A DNA stretch of 64,000 nucleotides from Monodelphis domestica (GCF_027887165.1 NC_077227.1:84962102-85026101); one strand, 5' to 3'. Shown: positions 22,344-33,599, numbered from the stretch's first letter. Notes: generated from the letters alone by a model not told the origin. Made by a program: numbers and translations.

Positions 22344-23417
22344 TTTTTTTGTTTTTTAGGGACTTCTATCAGTCTCCCCTCTTGGAGCTTTAACAGAGGA
22401 TCTCTTGGTGTAATCTCTGAGGGAGGGTTGTTGGGGGTTTGAGCTTTCCTGTCCTCTGGGGGCTTTTGATTGGCTTAAAGTCCAGCAGTCAATGAGGATG
22501 GATGGGGAGCCTGGGCTTCCCTGTGTTCTGGAGACTTTTGATGGGATTGAGTTCAGCTTAGTTGGGCTGGGTTTACTCTGAGTTTTAAACTTCCTGGATG
22601 GCTGGAGCAGATATGGAGGATCTCTAAAGCTCTGGCCAGGCTGCCAGGTCTATGCTCCTTCTAGGCTGCCATCTTGACTTCACCTCTAGGTTTCTGTTTT
22701 TTCAGAAGACCCAGCTCTCTAAGGGGGGAGGGGTTGTGGCTTGCCTGGACTCTGATGGCTCCTGATGGGATTAGGTTCAGGTGGTGTGGGCCGAACGATC
22801 CCGGAGCCAAGAAAAGGAAGAAAAAAAAAGCAGCAACCTCCTCTTCCACAGTCTGTGTTGAGTGCCCAGAAACTGTCCCGGGTTACTTTCAAGGTAAGCT
22901 CTTCGGAGCAACCCCTTTGCCAGCCCTGAGTTTTCTGTCCTTTCAGTAGCTCTGAGGGCTCCTGATGGGATTGGGTTCAGCTGGTGCCCTAAAGCTGGGA
23001 CCTCCCTTGAGACTCAGATGGAAGAACCCAGCCAGGGGGCTACAGGCTTCCCCCTTCTCTCTATGTTTCCCTGCCGTGGGTGTTGGGCGCCCTGGAGACT
23101 GGCTCGGGTTGCTTTCGAGGTGAGTCCTCAGAGCCCTGAGGTTCCCGCTGCTGCCTTGGGCTCAGCACTCTGGGTTGGGGGGGATGGGTCCTGGGACCTT
23201 CTTTCTGTCTACCCCTTAGATCCGAGTGATCTAGGGTTCTGGCTTTTGGGGTGTGGTACCTTTTGATCCAGGTCCAGGAGGAGGTTTCCCCAGGTCTATC
23301 CTGTTGTTCAGCTTGAATTTCGGTGGCCTAGGAGCACTCTGTTTGCGATCGGTAAGGAAGGGTTTCCGAGGTCTGAACTTTTGCTGCTTCTACACCGTCA
23401 TCTTGACCGGAAGTCCC
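22344..23417 (-). promoter_or_regulatory. L1 5'UTR with two YY1-like start modules and repeated units
   Basis: On the minus (L1 sense) strand the element begins at 'cggtcaagatgacggtgtag' (reverse complement at 23396-23410). A similar module 'gtcaagatggcagcctagaag' recurs about 730 bp downstream (around 22660-22680). Both resemble the YY1-containing start of L1 promoters. Between and after them, 'gatgggatt(g/a)(g/a)gttcag' recurs at 22540, 22764 and 22964, and 'gggtt(a/g)ctttc(a/g)aggt' at 22880 and 23106. The spacing is about 200-226 bp. This suggests a promoter built of degenerate tandem modules. Confidence 0.6.
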
Positions 23418-23690
23418 CAGGCAAAGACTTTAAAGATAGTCTATATATCTCTCTTAAGAGGTGACTGTCAACTTGCTTCATACTTAAGTGCTTTACAACA
23501 ACATCTTACAGAACCATAATTTCAAACCAGGAGATATGGTATATGTCAGAATTTTTGCTAAAACATCATCAAAACAAGAGAGTTGGGTAGGACCTTATAC
23601 AATTGGGTTAGTTTCTCCAACTTCAGTAAAAGTTTTAAGTAGAGATGGTTTCATTGTTCACATATAAAATTAGCACAGGATATTAATAAT
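23418..23690 (+). pseudogene. ERV integrase C-terminal fossil
   Basis: After the L1 the retroviral reading resumes with a 'GDMVYVRIF...SWVGPYTIGLVSPTSVKVL..DGFIVHI'-type segment (about 23535-23670). This matches the small barrel domain at the end of gammaretroviral integrases (WxGPYxV...PTAVKV). Broken. Confidence 0.7.
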
Positions 23691-25215
23691 GAAAATGTAC
23701 ACATTATTGAGGAAGAACATGAAGGAGAAGAGATTGTAGAAAGTGAGAATCATCAGTCAAATTGAGTCTGCAGTCATAAAGATCAGTAAGGAGAGGACCA
23801 TTCCAGTGGAAGAGGACATTTGGATGGAAGAGGACAATGCAGATCAAGAGAAGAATTCAGAAATTAAAGGACATTGTTAAAAGGCTGAAAAACTTATAAA
23901 GTTAAATACTTTGAAGAAATTTGCAATGATGAGGATCAAGTATTTAATGGACTAATGGATTAAAAAATTTGGGGTAATGTATTATAACACAAAATAGCAT
24001 AACATATATTCACACAAACATTCATAAATACATTTACTACCATGGAGTTGAAGAATGCTTTAATCAAGATGAGATGAGAAGAAAAGGAAAGATCTGAAGT
24101 AGTGGTAAGTATATTACATGCAACAGTAACATAACACTAACAGAACAGTAACACTGACATAACACTAGTAAAACAACATAACATAGCAAAAATAACAGCA
24201 TAATAAAACATAAACACAAATACATAAACATAGGTTACATTGATTCACTAGTTGAATGAGTGAAACAATATATAGCTAGGGTACTAACAATTTTATAATT
24301 AACTATAAATTAGTTACTAACAAAAAAATAGTTAGATGCTTAGTTTAGTATAAGAACATAGGTAGACAGGAGAATTTTGAAGATAGGGCTTTTAGTTAGA
24401 TAGGATTAAAGTAGATAAGATAAGGTAAGATACTAACTTACATTACAAAATACATTACAACATACATAACATACATTACATAACACAAATGACATATAAC
24501 ATCACATATCATACAAAATTGTAAATACAAATGTAAGTACATGTAAATAGTATGTATTATAGTTAGGATTGTAAAATTAATTTTAGTATAGTGTATGCAT
24601 ATGTATATATGTAAAATATATGTGACATATGTATAAATAGGATTCTATATCTATAAGTATAGCATAATGTGTATATTGTATGTGTGTATTATATGTGTAT
24701 ATATGTACAACTTATGTAAATAGATCACTTATGTTTAATTTTATCTATTGTTACATGTAGTTTGCATAAGTGAGTTTAATGGTTTGGTTTAATTTTCTGT
24801 GTAAAACTTATTCCATGTTGTGTTTATTGTAATTTTCAAAAAATTTTTCTCTAAGTTTGATGTTAATGCATTACAATAGTAGAATGTTTAGTATTAGTTG
24901 ATAAGAGTAGTATCTATGAGTTTAATGTTTTGCATGAATGCTGAGTTTATTTTTGCTTTTGATGTTATTTACTTGTTGTTTTGCATATGTTTGATCTCTG
25001 TTTGAAATTTGTAATTGTTCATTATTTAATTCCCTTTTTCCTTTCCTTGATTAAATCCCTAGAATAGGATAGTATTAAATAGGTTAAGATAGTTGAGTGT
25101 AAGTTCTTTGTTATTTTGGGTGGATATTTTAGTTTAAGTAATACGTAAGTAAGTTAGTGCACAAATGCCAAAATAGTGTTTTCAACGTGATTTCGGCTTT
25201 GTGCAAAGGGGAGAC
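23691..25215 (+). other. AT-rich ERV 3' region, no recognised env
   Basis: About 1.5 kb lies between the integrase end and the 3' LTR. It has many stop codons in all frames, repeated 'ataacat/acatac' and 'gtatat' strings, and no signal peptide, disulfide motif or fusion-peptide-like stretch. It ends in the polypurine tract at about 25205-25214. Either env was lost or replaced, or it has decayed beyond recognition. Confidence 0.5.
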
Positions 25216-25748
25216 TGTAGCAAGAGTTTGAGTGACAGCCTAGAATTCTCCAAGAGCTGTGAGTAAAAGTTCTAAGCTGTTGAAGGAGAAGGTTTCCAAC
25301 AGTGAGTCTGGAGCTGAAAGTGAAGGCTAAAGCTGTGGATCTGAGACTCCCTTGGAAAAACCATCTATCAAGCAGCCTGTCTGTGAGGATCAACTAGAAG
25401 AGGTGGACAGGAAATCTCTAGTCATCCTGGTGGACAGATTGACTGGGGAAAAGAATCTCTACCTTGTCTGGATCATCTAAAGACACCATAACTTGGATTC
25501 CTGCTCCTTGACCCACCAAAGGACTCTAAGTGAGAATTTGGGCTCCCTGTTAGGACTTAACTTTAGTAACCCTTACTAATCTTTAGTTTAGCTTAGCTTA
25601 GAAAAGTATTAATCTTAGAAATTAACTATCATGGGTTAGGGTAAATAGTCAGATGCAAACCCTTCCCCTTATCTTCCCTAAACTCAGTTATTTACATGTG
25701 ATTTTCCCTTTGTATAAACCCTTACCCCCTTCCTAAATTATTATAACA
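25216..25748 (+). repeat. 3' LTR of the ERV
   Basis: 533 bp, TG...CA, preceded by the polypurine tract aaaggggaga and followed by the GTAC duplication. It differs from the 5' LTR at about two dozen sites, plus a few short length differences. Confidence 0.92.
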
Positions 25749-25895
25749 GTACAAAATGTTGCATATACTGTAAAATGTAGTTCTTTTGTTGGTTAATTTT
25801 TCTTCAACTATTTTTCCTTGTTACAAAGGAAAGTTCAATGAAGAGTTGAGGAAGTACATTGAGAAATATCTATAATGGAAAAAAAAACACATTGT
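25749..25895 (+). repeat. Right half of the old L1-like 3' end split by the ERV
   Basis: 'aatgttgcatatactgtaaaatg...tttgttggttaatttttc' followed by an A-rich end fits a marsupial L1 3' terminus in sense orientation. It is the partner of 9375-9650. Confidence 0.45.
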
Positions 25896-26865
25896 AAAAT
25901 ATATATACTATCTTCTCGTGAGTGATTAGGTCTTTCTAGAAGCAAGGAGATTGATCAGTTGAACCTAAATTGTTTTTCTAGCTCTAGCTGTTTCTTGAGG
26001 AATTCATCTTTGAGATTTTCTCAAGTATTTTGCCTTCAATTATAAAACTACAAATCAAACTGATGAATATTTTTACCAGTTCCCCTAAAGTTGAAATCAA
26101 AAATTACATTTTTAATATATCTACTCTACCTTTAACAAATTGGCTAAAAAGGTTAAATGGATTTTCTTTCTCTGTTTGCAGTCACAGAAATACTTATCGC
26201 TCATCCCAAGTGGGTGCCACACGTAATTGGATGTGAAGTAATTCCAAAGTTGCATCAAAGCCTTTTCAGAGCGTTACTATGACAATCTGAGAGACTTTTT
26301 AAAAATAGCCCTGATACAAATGCAGTATCATCTCATTGCCCATGCAGTGAAACTTCATCTCATGAAGCAAATTTAGCTTTTCAGAAAGGGGGAAGCAAAT
26401 CATTTTGCATTTACATGCTAAGTGATTTTTCCCTCCTTCCCCCAGTTTCCATACACAGTTGGGACTTACTAGTCTTGTTCACTGTAAAGTATTATGATAG
26501 CTGAGAAAAAGTCCCTCCCCACCACCCACCCCTGCCCCATGTCCCTCTCCCCACTTCTCTCTCACCCCCACTCCCACCCCTGATGGCTCTGCCTTAATGA
26601 AGTTATGGAAATTAGTGCAGGTCCCAGGCTCAATGGTCCAGGGCTCCAAAGAAACCATTGTGTGAGAGAGTGAGAATTTTAATAAAAAGTCACTAACAAG
26701 ACTCCCCTAGTTCTTCAGGCTGCTGAGCTGGGCTCACTGCCATCACCACACTGACACTGGCAAAGGACGAAGGGCCAAGGAAAGTCTGATAGACCATTTC
26801 AGTTTTTCTCAGCTTTAGGAAACTCAAAATAATGGGATCATAGCTTTAATAAAATTTGGAAGGGA
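25896..26865. other. Repeat-free intergenic island
   Basis: No SINE, LINE or LTR signature was recognised from about 26150 to 26850. The stretch has mixed composition, including a C-rich part near 26510-26585. No convincing coding frame or splice structure is present. It lies about 9 kb upstream of ANKRD1 and could hold conserved regulatory DNA, but nothing in the sequence alone proves this. Confidence 0.35.
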
Positions 26866-26869
26866 CTTT

Positions 26870-27075
26870 TGGGGTCCTCAAGTTGGAGTCCGGAAGAAGA
26901 CCTGGCTTCAAATCCAAGCTCTATACGACCCTGGGAAAGTCACTAAATCTCTCTGATACTTCTTTTTCTGTAAAGTAGGTATTGTAATCACACCTAGCTC
27001 ACAGGGATGTTTTGTGGATCAAATGAGGTAATGTATGTGAAATGCTCTATAAATGAAAGCCATTATTATTCCACA
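26870..27075 (+). repeat. MIR/Ther CORE-SINE
   Basis: Sense order: 'acctggcttcaaatcc', 'accctgggaaagtcac', 'tgtaaagtaggtattgtaatcac', 'tttgtggatcaaatgaggtaatgtatgtgaaatgctc'. Confidence 0.75.
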
Positions 27076-27334
27076 AACAAAGAAACTGAAGCCACAGGGA
27101 AGTTAAGGGTCTCAGCTAGGGTCACATTAAGAGAAGTGGGATGTGGTGGAGCCCAGAATTTGAACTCAGAGCCTCTTTCTATTGCACTAACTTGCTTCCT
27201 GCCAGCAAAAATTATGTAAAGAAGAGAATTATTCCTGTCTGCTGATCCATCAAACTTGGGGAACTAAGAAAATCAAACCATTTTAAGAGGAGGAAAATCT
27301 TTAATAATTAAGCCTTTCATTTTAAAGTTGAGGA

Positions 27335-27572
27335 AGTTTTGTTGTTGTTCAGGCATTTCTGACTCTTTGTGATCTCATTTGGGGTTTTCTTGGCAAAGGT
27401 ACAGCCATTTCCTTGTCCAGCTCATCTTATAGATGAGGAAATTGAGGTAAATGGGGTTAATTTTCTTGCCCATGGTCACACAACTAATAAGTTTCTAAGA
27501 TCAGATTTGAACTCTGGTCCCCCTGACTCCAGGTCCAACATTCTATTCACTGCACCAACCTAGCTGCCCTTG
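27335..27572 (-). repeat. Mar-1-like SINE
   Basis: Reverse-complement order: tail 'gttgttgttcaggcatttctgactctttgtg', 'catttggggttttcttggcaaagg', CORE 'ttatagatgaggaaattgagg', then the tRNA-like head ending 'accaacctagctgcc'. Nearly full length. Confidence 0.8.
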
Positions 27573-28829
27573 ACAGATGAAGAGACTGAGATCCAAAGAA
27601 GTGTGAAATAACTCACCAATCCTTCCCTTTCCTTCAAGGTCATTTCAGAGACTAGGTCTGATTTGATACGAAGCTTTTCCTGATTCTCACTGGTCAGAAT
27701 CTCTTTCCCCAAACTCTCATCAGATTTTGTTAGTGCCTCACTTACACTAGTAGCCACAAAACTCTGGGAATTGTAGGTCATCCCACTTTAAGAAGAGAGA
27801 AAACCAAATTGAGATCATTACTCAGAAAAGGGAAGGACAGAGATTTTTTTTTTTGTCACAGTTGGGGATCATGGGGGATTTTGAGGAGAACAAGAATAGA
27901 AAAAGAGAGGTAGTTCCAAAGCAATGGTGTGACAAGGGTATCAGTAGATGCTGGCCACATTGGTAGTTCCTTTCTGTAAGACTATACAAGAAAACCTTCA
28001 TCTAAATGGATGAGATGTCTGTGACTGGGAGGGTGCTGATCATGGGAAAGGAACACTGAGAGAAGCAAGACAGATGAGAAGAAAAGATGAACCTTTCCTG
28101 ATGCTCCAGACTTACTTTGTTAGTGTTTTTCTTAAGTTTGTTCTATAAAAGATTAAATGTTCCAAATTTTAATTTGATTTCTCATAAATGTTTGTGGTTG
28201 ACCTGTCTTTATTCGCTTAATATTTTCTTTGTTTATAGGAGAAGAGTGTAATGAGATCCATTTTGGAGAGAGGGACTTTTCCTAGCACAGTGCTTGGAGT
28301 TCTAACCTCAATCCATTGTTACAGTTTTGTTTTCTAATTAGGGGCTAAGCATAAGTCATTTGATAGTTATTCCTCTGAATTCAGAATCACTATAAATTTA
28401 GACAAATCTAACCCCAAAATCTACCTGTGCAATTTATACACATCTTCCATTCATTAATTCCATCTAATTTTTTTTAGAAAAAGTAGTTCTATTCTAATAA
28501 AGCAGAAACAAAAAAGATATCTATAAAATTATGAATCTCCATTTCACATTGTTTACTTTTTTAGAAAAAGTATAGACTAAATTTTATATGTTACCTTCAA
28601 AACTATCCTGCTTATCTGTGCTCCCTTTCGAATTTCTGTTCTTTTCTGTGTTTATTTTTTAATGGCCTCTCTTATTTTAAGGTATTATTATCAATCACTT
28701 CCCCTCTCCCCACTCAATTGATTTAGAGAATGAAAAGAAAAAAAATTTTTTAACACTCAAAAAATAAACATTATCAAGTAAAATGAATCCACATAGTGGT
28801 TCAAGGCATTTTCAAAACTATATCTTTAT
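27573..28829. other. Intergenic stretch without recognised gene
   Basis: Mostly AT-rich unique-looking sequence. No frame with a recognisable domain was found. Confidence 0.35.
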
Positions 28830-29215
28830 AACATGTATTGATCACCTTTCAGTGGAGTGACAACATGCTTAATCATAGGTCTTTTGGAGATGAGATTAGA
28901 GTTGTTACTTGTTAAATAGAGTTGTTAAGTTTTAGAGTTGTTTTTATTTACAATGTTGTCCTTATATAAATTGTTCTCCTGATTCTGCATCAGTTTGTAC
29001 CACCTAGGATTTTCTGATATCATCTTTTACTGTTTTTATAGTACAATAGTTTTTCATTAATTCATATCCAATTTGTTCAGTTATTCTCTAATTATCTAAA
29101 TAGGAACCCCACTAGAATCTAGTTCTTTTATTTCCCTCCACTTTTTCCCCCATCAGTATATATAAGTTTCTTTTGCTTATGATCATATCCCCCCATCTCC
29201 CTAATCAATTTTGTA
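28830..29215 (-). repeat. Old L1 3' fragment
   Basis: It contains decayed versions of 'gttctcctgattctgcatcagtttgt', 'agtacaatagtttttcattaattc' and 'ccaatttgttcagttattc', matching the minus-strand L1 copies at 16.7 and 50.6 kb. Confidence 0.6.
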
Positions 29216-29249
29216 TTATAGTTATTTGTACCCTTATCTTGACCTCCTA

Positions 29250-29515
29250 GAGTAGTTAGGTGGTACAGAAGATATAGTGCTGGGCATGAAGTCTGGAATA
29301 TATCTTCTTGGGTTCAGATCTGGCCCCAGATACAACTAGCTGTGTGATCCTGGGCAAGTCACTTAACCCAGTTTGTGTCAGTTTACTTGTCTGTAAAATG
29401 GTCTAGAGAAGAAAATGGCAAATCATTTCAGTATCTTTGCCAAGAAAACCCTCAAAACTGGAATCCTAAAGTCAGGGACACAATTGAACCACAGCAACAA
29501 ACTCAACTCCCTATT
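29250..29515 (+). repeat. Mar-1-like SINE, full length
   Basis: It has a head 'gtagttaggtggtacag', CORE 'gtgtgatcctgggcaagtcac' and 'tgtctgtaaaatgg', then 'gaaaatggcaaatcatttcagtatctttgccaagaaaacc'. It ends in the 'cagggacacaattgaaccacagcaacaa' BovB-like tail. Confidence 0.8.
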
Positions 29516-30480
29516 AGATTCTTAGCACCTTGAAGAAAAGGAGTTTGTTCCATTTGTGTATTCATACCTTCTTAGGACTAGCTTTTGCCTGACAATAGGC
29601 ATTAGGTGAATGATGTACTTATCATTTATATTACATTATTTTTACCCAACATTAGTTAACAAGTCAATCTCAAAATCATGTAAAACTCTAAATCATTTAA
29701 AATCATCAAAAACACCTAAAACTAAAAAAATAAATCATTTAAAACTTCCCTCATTCAATATTCTTTATACCACTATATGTCACTCTGCCATCTTTCTACC
29801 CATACCCTGCCTTCACTTCAAGGGAATGAATGAAGTAAAGAGGTGAGAGGGAAAGAGGGATATTTCTAGAGTTCCCCTAAAGACTTCACTTCTCATCCTA
29901 AATCCTGGAACAGATTCCCATTGGCTTGGGACATCAGCTGGCTTTTGGGAACTAAGAAGGGAGACTGGGAAGGGATGCTATCCCAGGATTGCCCAAACTA
30001 TTTCCCACAAGCAAGTTTCCATTTCTGGTTCTCCCCCAACTTCCTCACACCCAGGAACATATGATGAAAACCCCTTTAACAATGTTCATGTTAGCTTTTA
30101 TGACTGTCATTTATGTGACGAATGTCTGTCTGCCCTGGGTTCATGTCCTCAGGGATATTTGGTTTCCTGGTAAAGCTAAGGCAAGCACAGTCAGCTCCAC
30201 ATGGAAGCCAAGAGAAGTGGATGGCAATTGGTGGTGAGGAGGTTAAGAGGTATGGCAAGGGGAGTGATTCATTAACTACGCTAGTAGACAAAGATCTATT
30301 TCCCAGCCAGAGTTTGCTCCAGATGAGTCTTGCTTTTTTTATTTCAAGGCATATACAATGGAGTGAAGCTTTGATAGCAGTCAAGCTAAGCAGCTGCTTA
30401 GCTGGAAAGTGCTCAAAGAGACAGAAGTAGCACTATGAAGAAGGGTAACTAATTTCAATCCTGAGTTTTTCAAATAAAAG
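29516..30480. other. Intergenic stretch without recognised gene
   Basis: Short frames on both strands have no recognisable domain. An L2-like tail remnant is possible near 29515-29610. Confidence 0.35.
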
Positions 30481-30484
30481 ATCA

Positions 30485-30605
30485 CATTGTCTCCCCTACT
30501 AGATTGCAGGCTCCTTGAGGGTGGAAACTGTCTTTTGCCTCTGTTTGTATCTCCAGGACTAAGCACAGTAGGAACTTATAAAAGTTTTTTGATGGATCCA
30601 TCACT
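30485..30605 (+). repeat. L2 3' end
   Basis: 'tagattgcaggctccttgagggtggaaactg' and 'ggactaagcacagtaggaactt' form the L2 3' signature. Confidence 0.6.
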
Positions 30606-30649
30606 TCTGAAGCTGTGATACAATGAATATGACAAAAAGACATGTCTAA

Positions 30650-30905
30650 GACACCCAAGTGGCACAGTGGATAGAGCACTGTGTGTAGTCAGAAAGGTTT
30701 CAGTTCAAATCCAGCACTATTTGTGTGACAAATCACTGGGCAAATCACTGAACTTCCATTTGCCTCAATTTCTTGGTCCGTAAAATGAGATAGTAATAGA
30801 ATTTTCTGTGCAGGGCTGTTAGAAGGATCAAATGAATTAATATTTGTAAAGTGCTTAGCAGAGTGCCTGGCACACAGTAAGCATTTAATCAATGCTCATT
30901 CCTTT
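30650..30905 (+). repeat. CORE-SINE with L2-type tail
   Basis: A tRNA-like head ('aagtggcacagtggatagagcactg') is followed by the CORE ('ggcaaatcactgaac..', 'cctcaatttcttggtccgtaaaatgag') and an L2-like tail 'agtgcctggcacacagtaagcatttaatcaatgct'. It appears full length. Confidence 0.8.
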
Positions 30906-31839
30906 CTCTTTTCTCTCTTCAAAGAATAAATGTCAATGAAAATAAACCAGTGTTATAGTCAATTAGTGATAACCATCCTCGTCAGTAAACACTCCTGCTC
31001 CAGAGACCTGAATATTAGTTATTTGTGCTTCTCCCAAATGCTCCTTTCTATTGTGGATCCTTGGAACAATTCCATCTGACGGTGTCAGGGATCTTTTTCT
31101 CAGGAGGTATTATAACTTCCAAATCATTCTGTCAACAGCTTTCCTACAAGTTCTTCAACTAGGTGTGAGCAATGTTGTTTCCTTTCCTCCTCCACTCTGT
31201 GTGGAAGTCCTCCTCAGTTCTTCCTGTAGTTGGTCCTCTTCCACCACTTCAAGCAGTGGGCTACCTGTCAAGCTTATCCTCAAAGTTATCTCAGATGGGT
31301 GGGGAATACTCCACTGACTCCTTTGTCTCAGCCTTTGTCTTCCCCACTCCTTGGTTCCACCTCTTGTCTTGTCCAAAAAAAGTACCGTAATTAAGGTTTC
31401 TCCCTTCCTCAGTCATCTAGTTCTGCAGACTTCTCACTCTACAGGGATGTACCTAGGCAACAAGAGCACCCTACTTTTCCCCCAGAGGTTTTCTGAACCC
31501 CTTAGAACTCTCAGAAACCCAGTGTGCTTCCCCAAGAATGAATGAATAAACCAATGAAAAACATCCTTTAAGTAACTAAGCATGCTATGGAGATGCAAAT
31601 GAAAAACAGAAACAGTCCCTGCCTTAAAGGAATTTACATTCTAAAAGAGGGACAAAACACATAGAGGTGAATAGCAGCCATTGAGGGAAGGGTTAGGCTA
31701 GGGAATCTGAGAAATGAAAAATGAAACCATCCGGCAGGCTGTTATCATGCCCAGGACATTTTTAGGTAGGGAATTGGGTAAGGGAAACCCGGACAACCCT
31801 GTGTGTCTTATTCTTACATCCACAATGACCCTGAGAGGT
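30906..31839. other. Intergenic stretch without recognised gene
   Basis: Open frames of 60-90 codons overlap on both strands near 31050-31545 but lack domains and splice context. The part from about 31520 to 31690 loosely resembles the ancient repeat at 8.1 kb. Confidence 0.35.
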
Positions 31840-32045
31840 AAACAGGTCATAAAAATAATTTACACCTTCATAATTGTAACAGATGTCAACAGTAATTTAT
31901 ATCATAATAGAACACCTGTTTTATAGGTGAGGAAACCTAATTTCTCTTCTTAGAGAAGTTAAGAAATTTGCTCAAGGTCACACTGGGGACTAAAATCCAG
32001 GTCTCTTTCCTCCCAAACCACTGTTCTTTCTAATACAATTGCTTC
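31840..32045 (-). repeat. MIR fragment
   Basis: Reverse-complement CORE: 'tataggtgaggaaacc', 'gttaagaaatttgctcaaggtcacac', 'aaaatccaggtctc'. Confidence 0.65.
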
Positions 32046-32944
32046 TAACATATATCATTTGTAAAGCATTGACTACTGGGTAAAATCATTCCATTCAGAG
32101 CTTTCTCTGGGGTATAATAAATAGGAAGATAACCCCAATCTGTTGGCAGGGAGTCTGAGAAACAGCTGGTGGGAGGAGTTTGTTCTGCCCACTGATGCTA
32201 AAAAAGCAACAACCACCAAACCCCAAATCCTAGACTCATCAAATACCTCATATCCCATAACCTCTCCCCATCTCACTTGAATAAGACAAAATTGGCAGAC
32301 TAGCATAACAGTCCCCTATGGTTGCATATTTTATGACTTCTTTCCTCATTAATTTAATTTAATTTTAACTTAATTTCCCTGGGATACAGAAGTGTGCTAA
32401 TAAATATTTAACAACCAGCTCTTTAGGGCAGGAAATGTAGGCATGACACACTTTTAAGTGTAATCTGCATTACTAAAATTTCCTCCATCATTTTCTTAGG
32501 TCTAGACAAGCAAGAAAACAACAAATCAGGTCCTGATTTGTATCATTTGTCAATTTCCGAAGTGTAATGCTCAAACCAAAAATTTAACAACTGGCTCTAC
32601 TGAAGGTCCTAACTGGCTGCAGCACGCATGTGCCTAGATATGTAGGCGAGGAGATGTAGTACATTATTTTTCTGGGCCTGGAACTCCAGTGTCTCCAGGG
32701 ACTATATGGTTCCTTTACAATCACATGTTTATGCCTCACTACACTAATTTCACAGCAGCATTTCTATACAACTCTTGAGCAGCCTCTTCCAATAAATCAC
32801 AAAATCAGACATGTTAGGGTTCTTTGTAATTGCATCAACATGAGCCACCCTTTTGATAAGTCAAATAAGGAGGTTGTACTTGGTGTCTTCAAAGATCCAT
32901 TAAATTCCAATAATCCCAATATTCATGGCAGGGTATTCATACCT
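32046..32944. other. Intergenic stretch without recognised gene
   Basis: No repeat family or coding frame was recognised with confidence. There is an AT-rich part near 32340-32380. Confidence 0.35.
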
Positions 32945-33115
32945 AGAATCCATAGTTAGATGGGACCTTAGTGATTACCTCATCCAACCCTCCTGCCCCT
33001 CCATTTGACAGATGAGTAAACTAAGGCTCAGAGAAGTCAAATTACTTGCCCAAATTTATACAGGTGGTTAATTAGCAGAGGTGAGTTTTAACTTGGATCC
33101 TGTTTTCCTATTCAT
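32945..33115 (-). repeat. MIR fragment
   Basis: Reverse-complement order: 'catccaaccctcctgcccctccatttgacagatgagtaaactaaggc', then 'cttgcccaaatttatacaggtgg'. Confidence 0.7.
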
Positions 33116-33169
33116 AATGATTTTTTTAAAAAAACTTTTAAAATTATTCCTTAGGAAAGCAACAAGGCA

Positions 33170-33385
33170 TAATAAAAGGAAAAAAAAACCTCTAGACTGG
33201 GAGTCAAAAGATCTTGGTTTAAAATCCAGCTCTGCCATTTTCTAACTATGGAGTTCTGGGTAGGTTGTCAAATAATTCAGAGCCCCAGTTTCCTCACCTC
33301 TAAAATTGGGATAACAAGTCCTCCACCAGTAACCTCACATGATTGTTAAAGGAAAACATTTTATAATCCAAAAATTAGCACTAAG
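33170..33385 (+). repeat. MIR fragment
   Basis: Sense order: 'ctagactgggagtcaaaag', 'gctctgccattttctaac', 'cagtttcctcacctctaaaattggg', 'cacatgattgttaaagg'. Confidence 0.7.
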
Positions 33386-33599
33386 AAATCATTCCTAATG
33401 CATCATCTTGCCTGTACAAAATTAAAAGCTGTAAACATTGGACAAAATTCTTCCAATAGGAATTATTCCTGGAATATAGTTAATAGGTGTGGCTTGAAAA
33501 GAGACCAGTTAGAGAGGAAAAATCAGGATGGTGAAAGGCTTCAAGACCTTCCTATCAAAGAATGGGTAGAAGGAACAGGGAATTCAATAAGCCTGAAAA

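Larger units (their letters stand above)
16370..23417 (-). mobile_element. Nearly full-length L1 LINE inserted in ERV integrase
   Basis: The element is about 7.05 kb on the minus strand, with its poly(A) at the left as a T-run. The 14-bp duplication caggcaaagacttt occurs at 16356-16369 and 23418-23431, exactly at the interruption of the ERV reading. Parts on the minus strand: 5'UTR 23417-22344, ORF1 22343-21241, inter-ORF and T-rich region 21240-20522, ORF2 20521-16717, 3'UTR 16716-16370. Only about four frameshifts interrupt the two ORFs and most of ORF2 is open, so this is a relatively young copy. Autonomous movement is unlikely because both ORFs are shifted. Confidence 0.93.
9651..25748 (+). 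mobile_element. Endogenous retrovirus, gammaretrovirus-like (ERV1 class), two LTRs, broken
   Basis: The unit runs LTR, leader (about 0.7 kb), gag, pro-pol, an AT-rich 3' region, LTR. Both LTRs begin TG and end CA. The host duplication GTAC is present at 9647-9650 and 25749-25752; 4 bp fits ERV1 elements. A polypurine tract (aaaggggaga) precedes the 3' LTR. Capsid-like, single CCHC, protease (LVDTGA), RT, RNase H and integrase parts are recognisable. I see no env. Two later insertions lie inside: a solo LTR at 12178-12805 and an L1 at 16370-23417. Without these the provirus would be about 8.4 kb. The coding parts are broken in many places (at least half a dozen). The LTRs differ at roughly 4-5% of sites by eye, suggesting about ten million years if neutral rates near 2-3 per billion sites per year apply. 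That rate is an assumption. Confidence 0.9.

Noticed and set aside
22661-23519. Four plus-strand frames rich in Gly/Pro/Ser
   Set aside because: They lie antisense to the GC-rich L1 5'UTR; no domain or conservation can be claimed.
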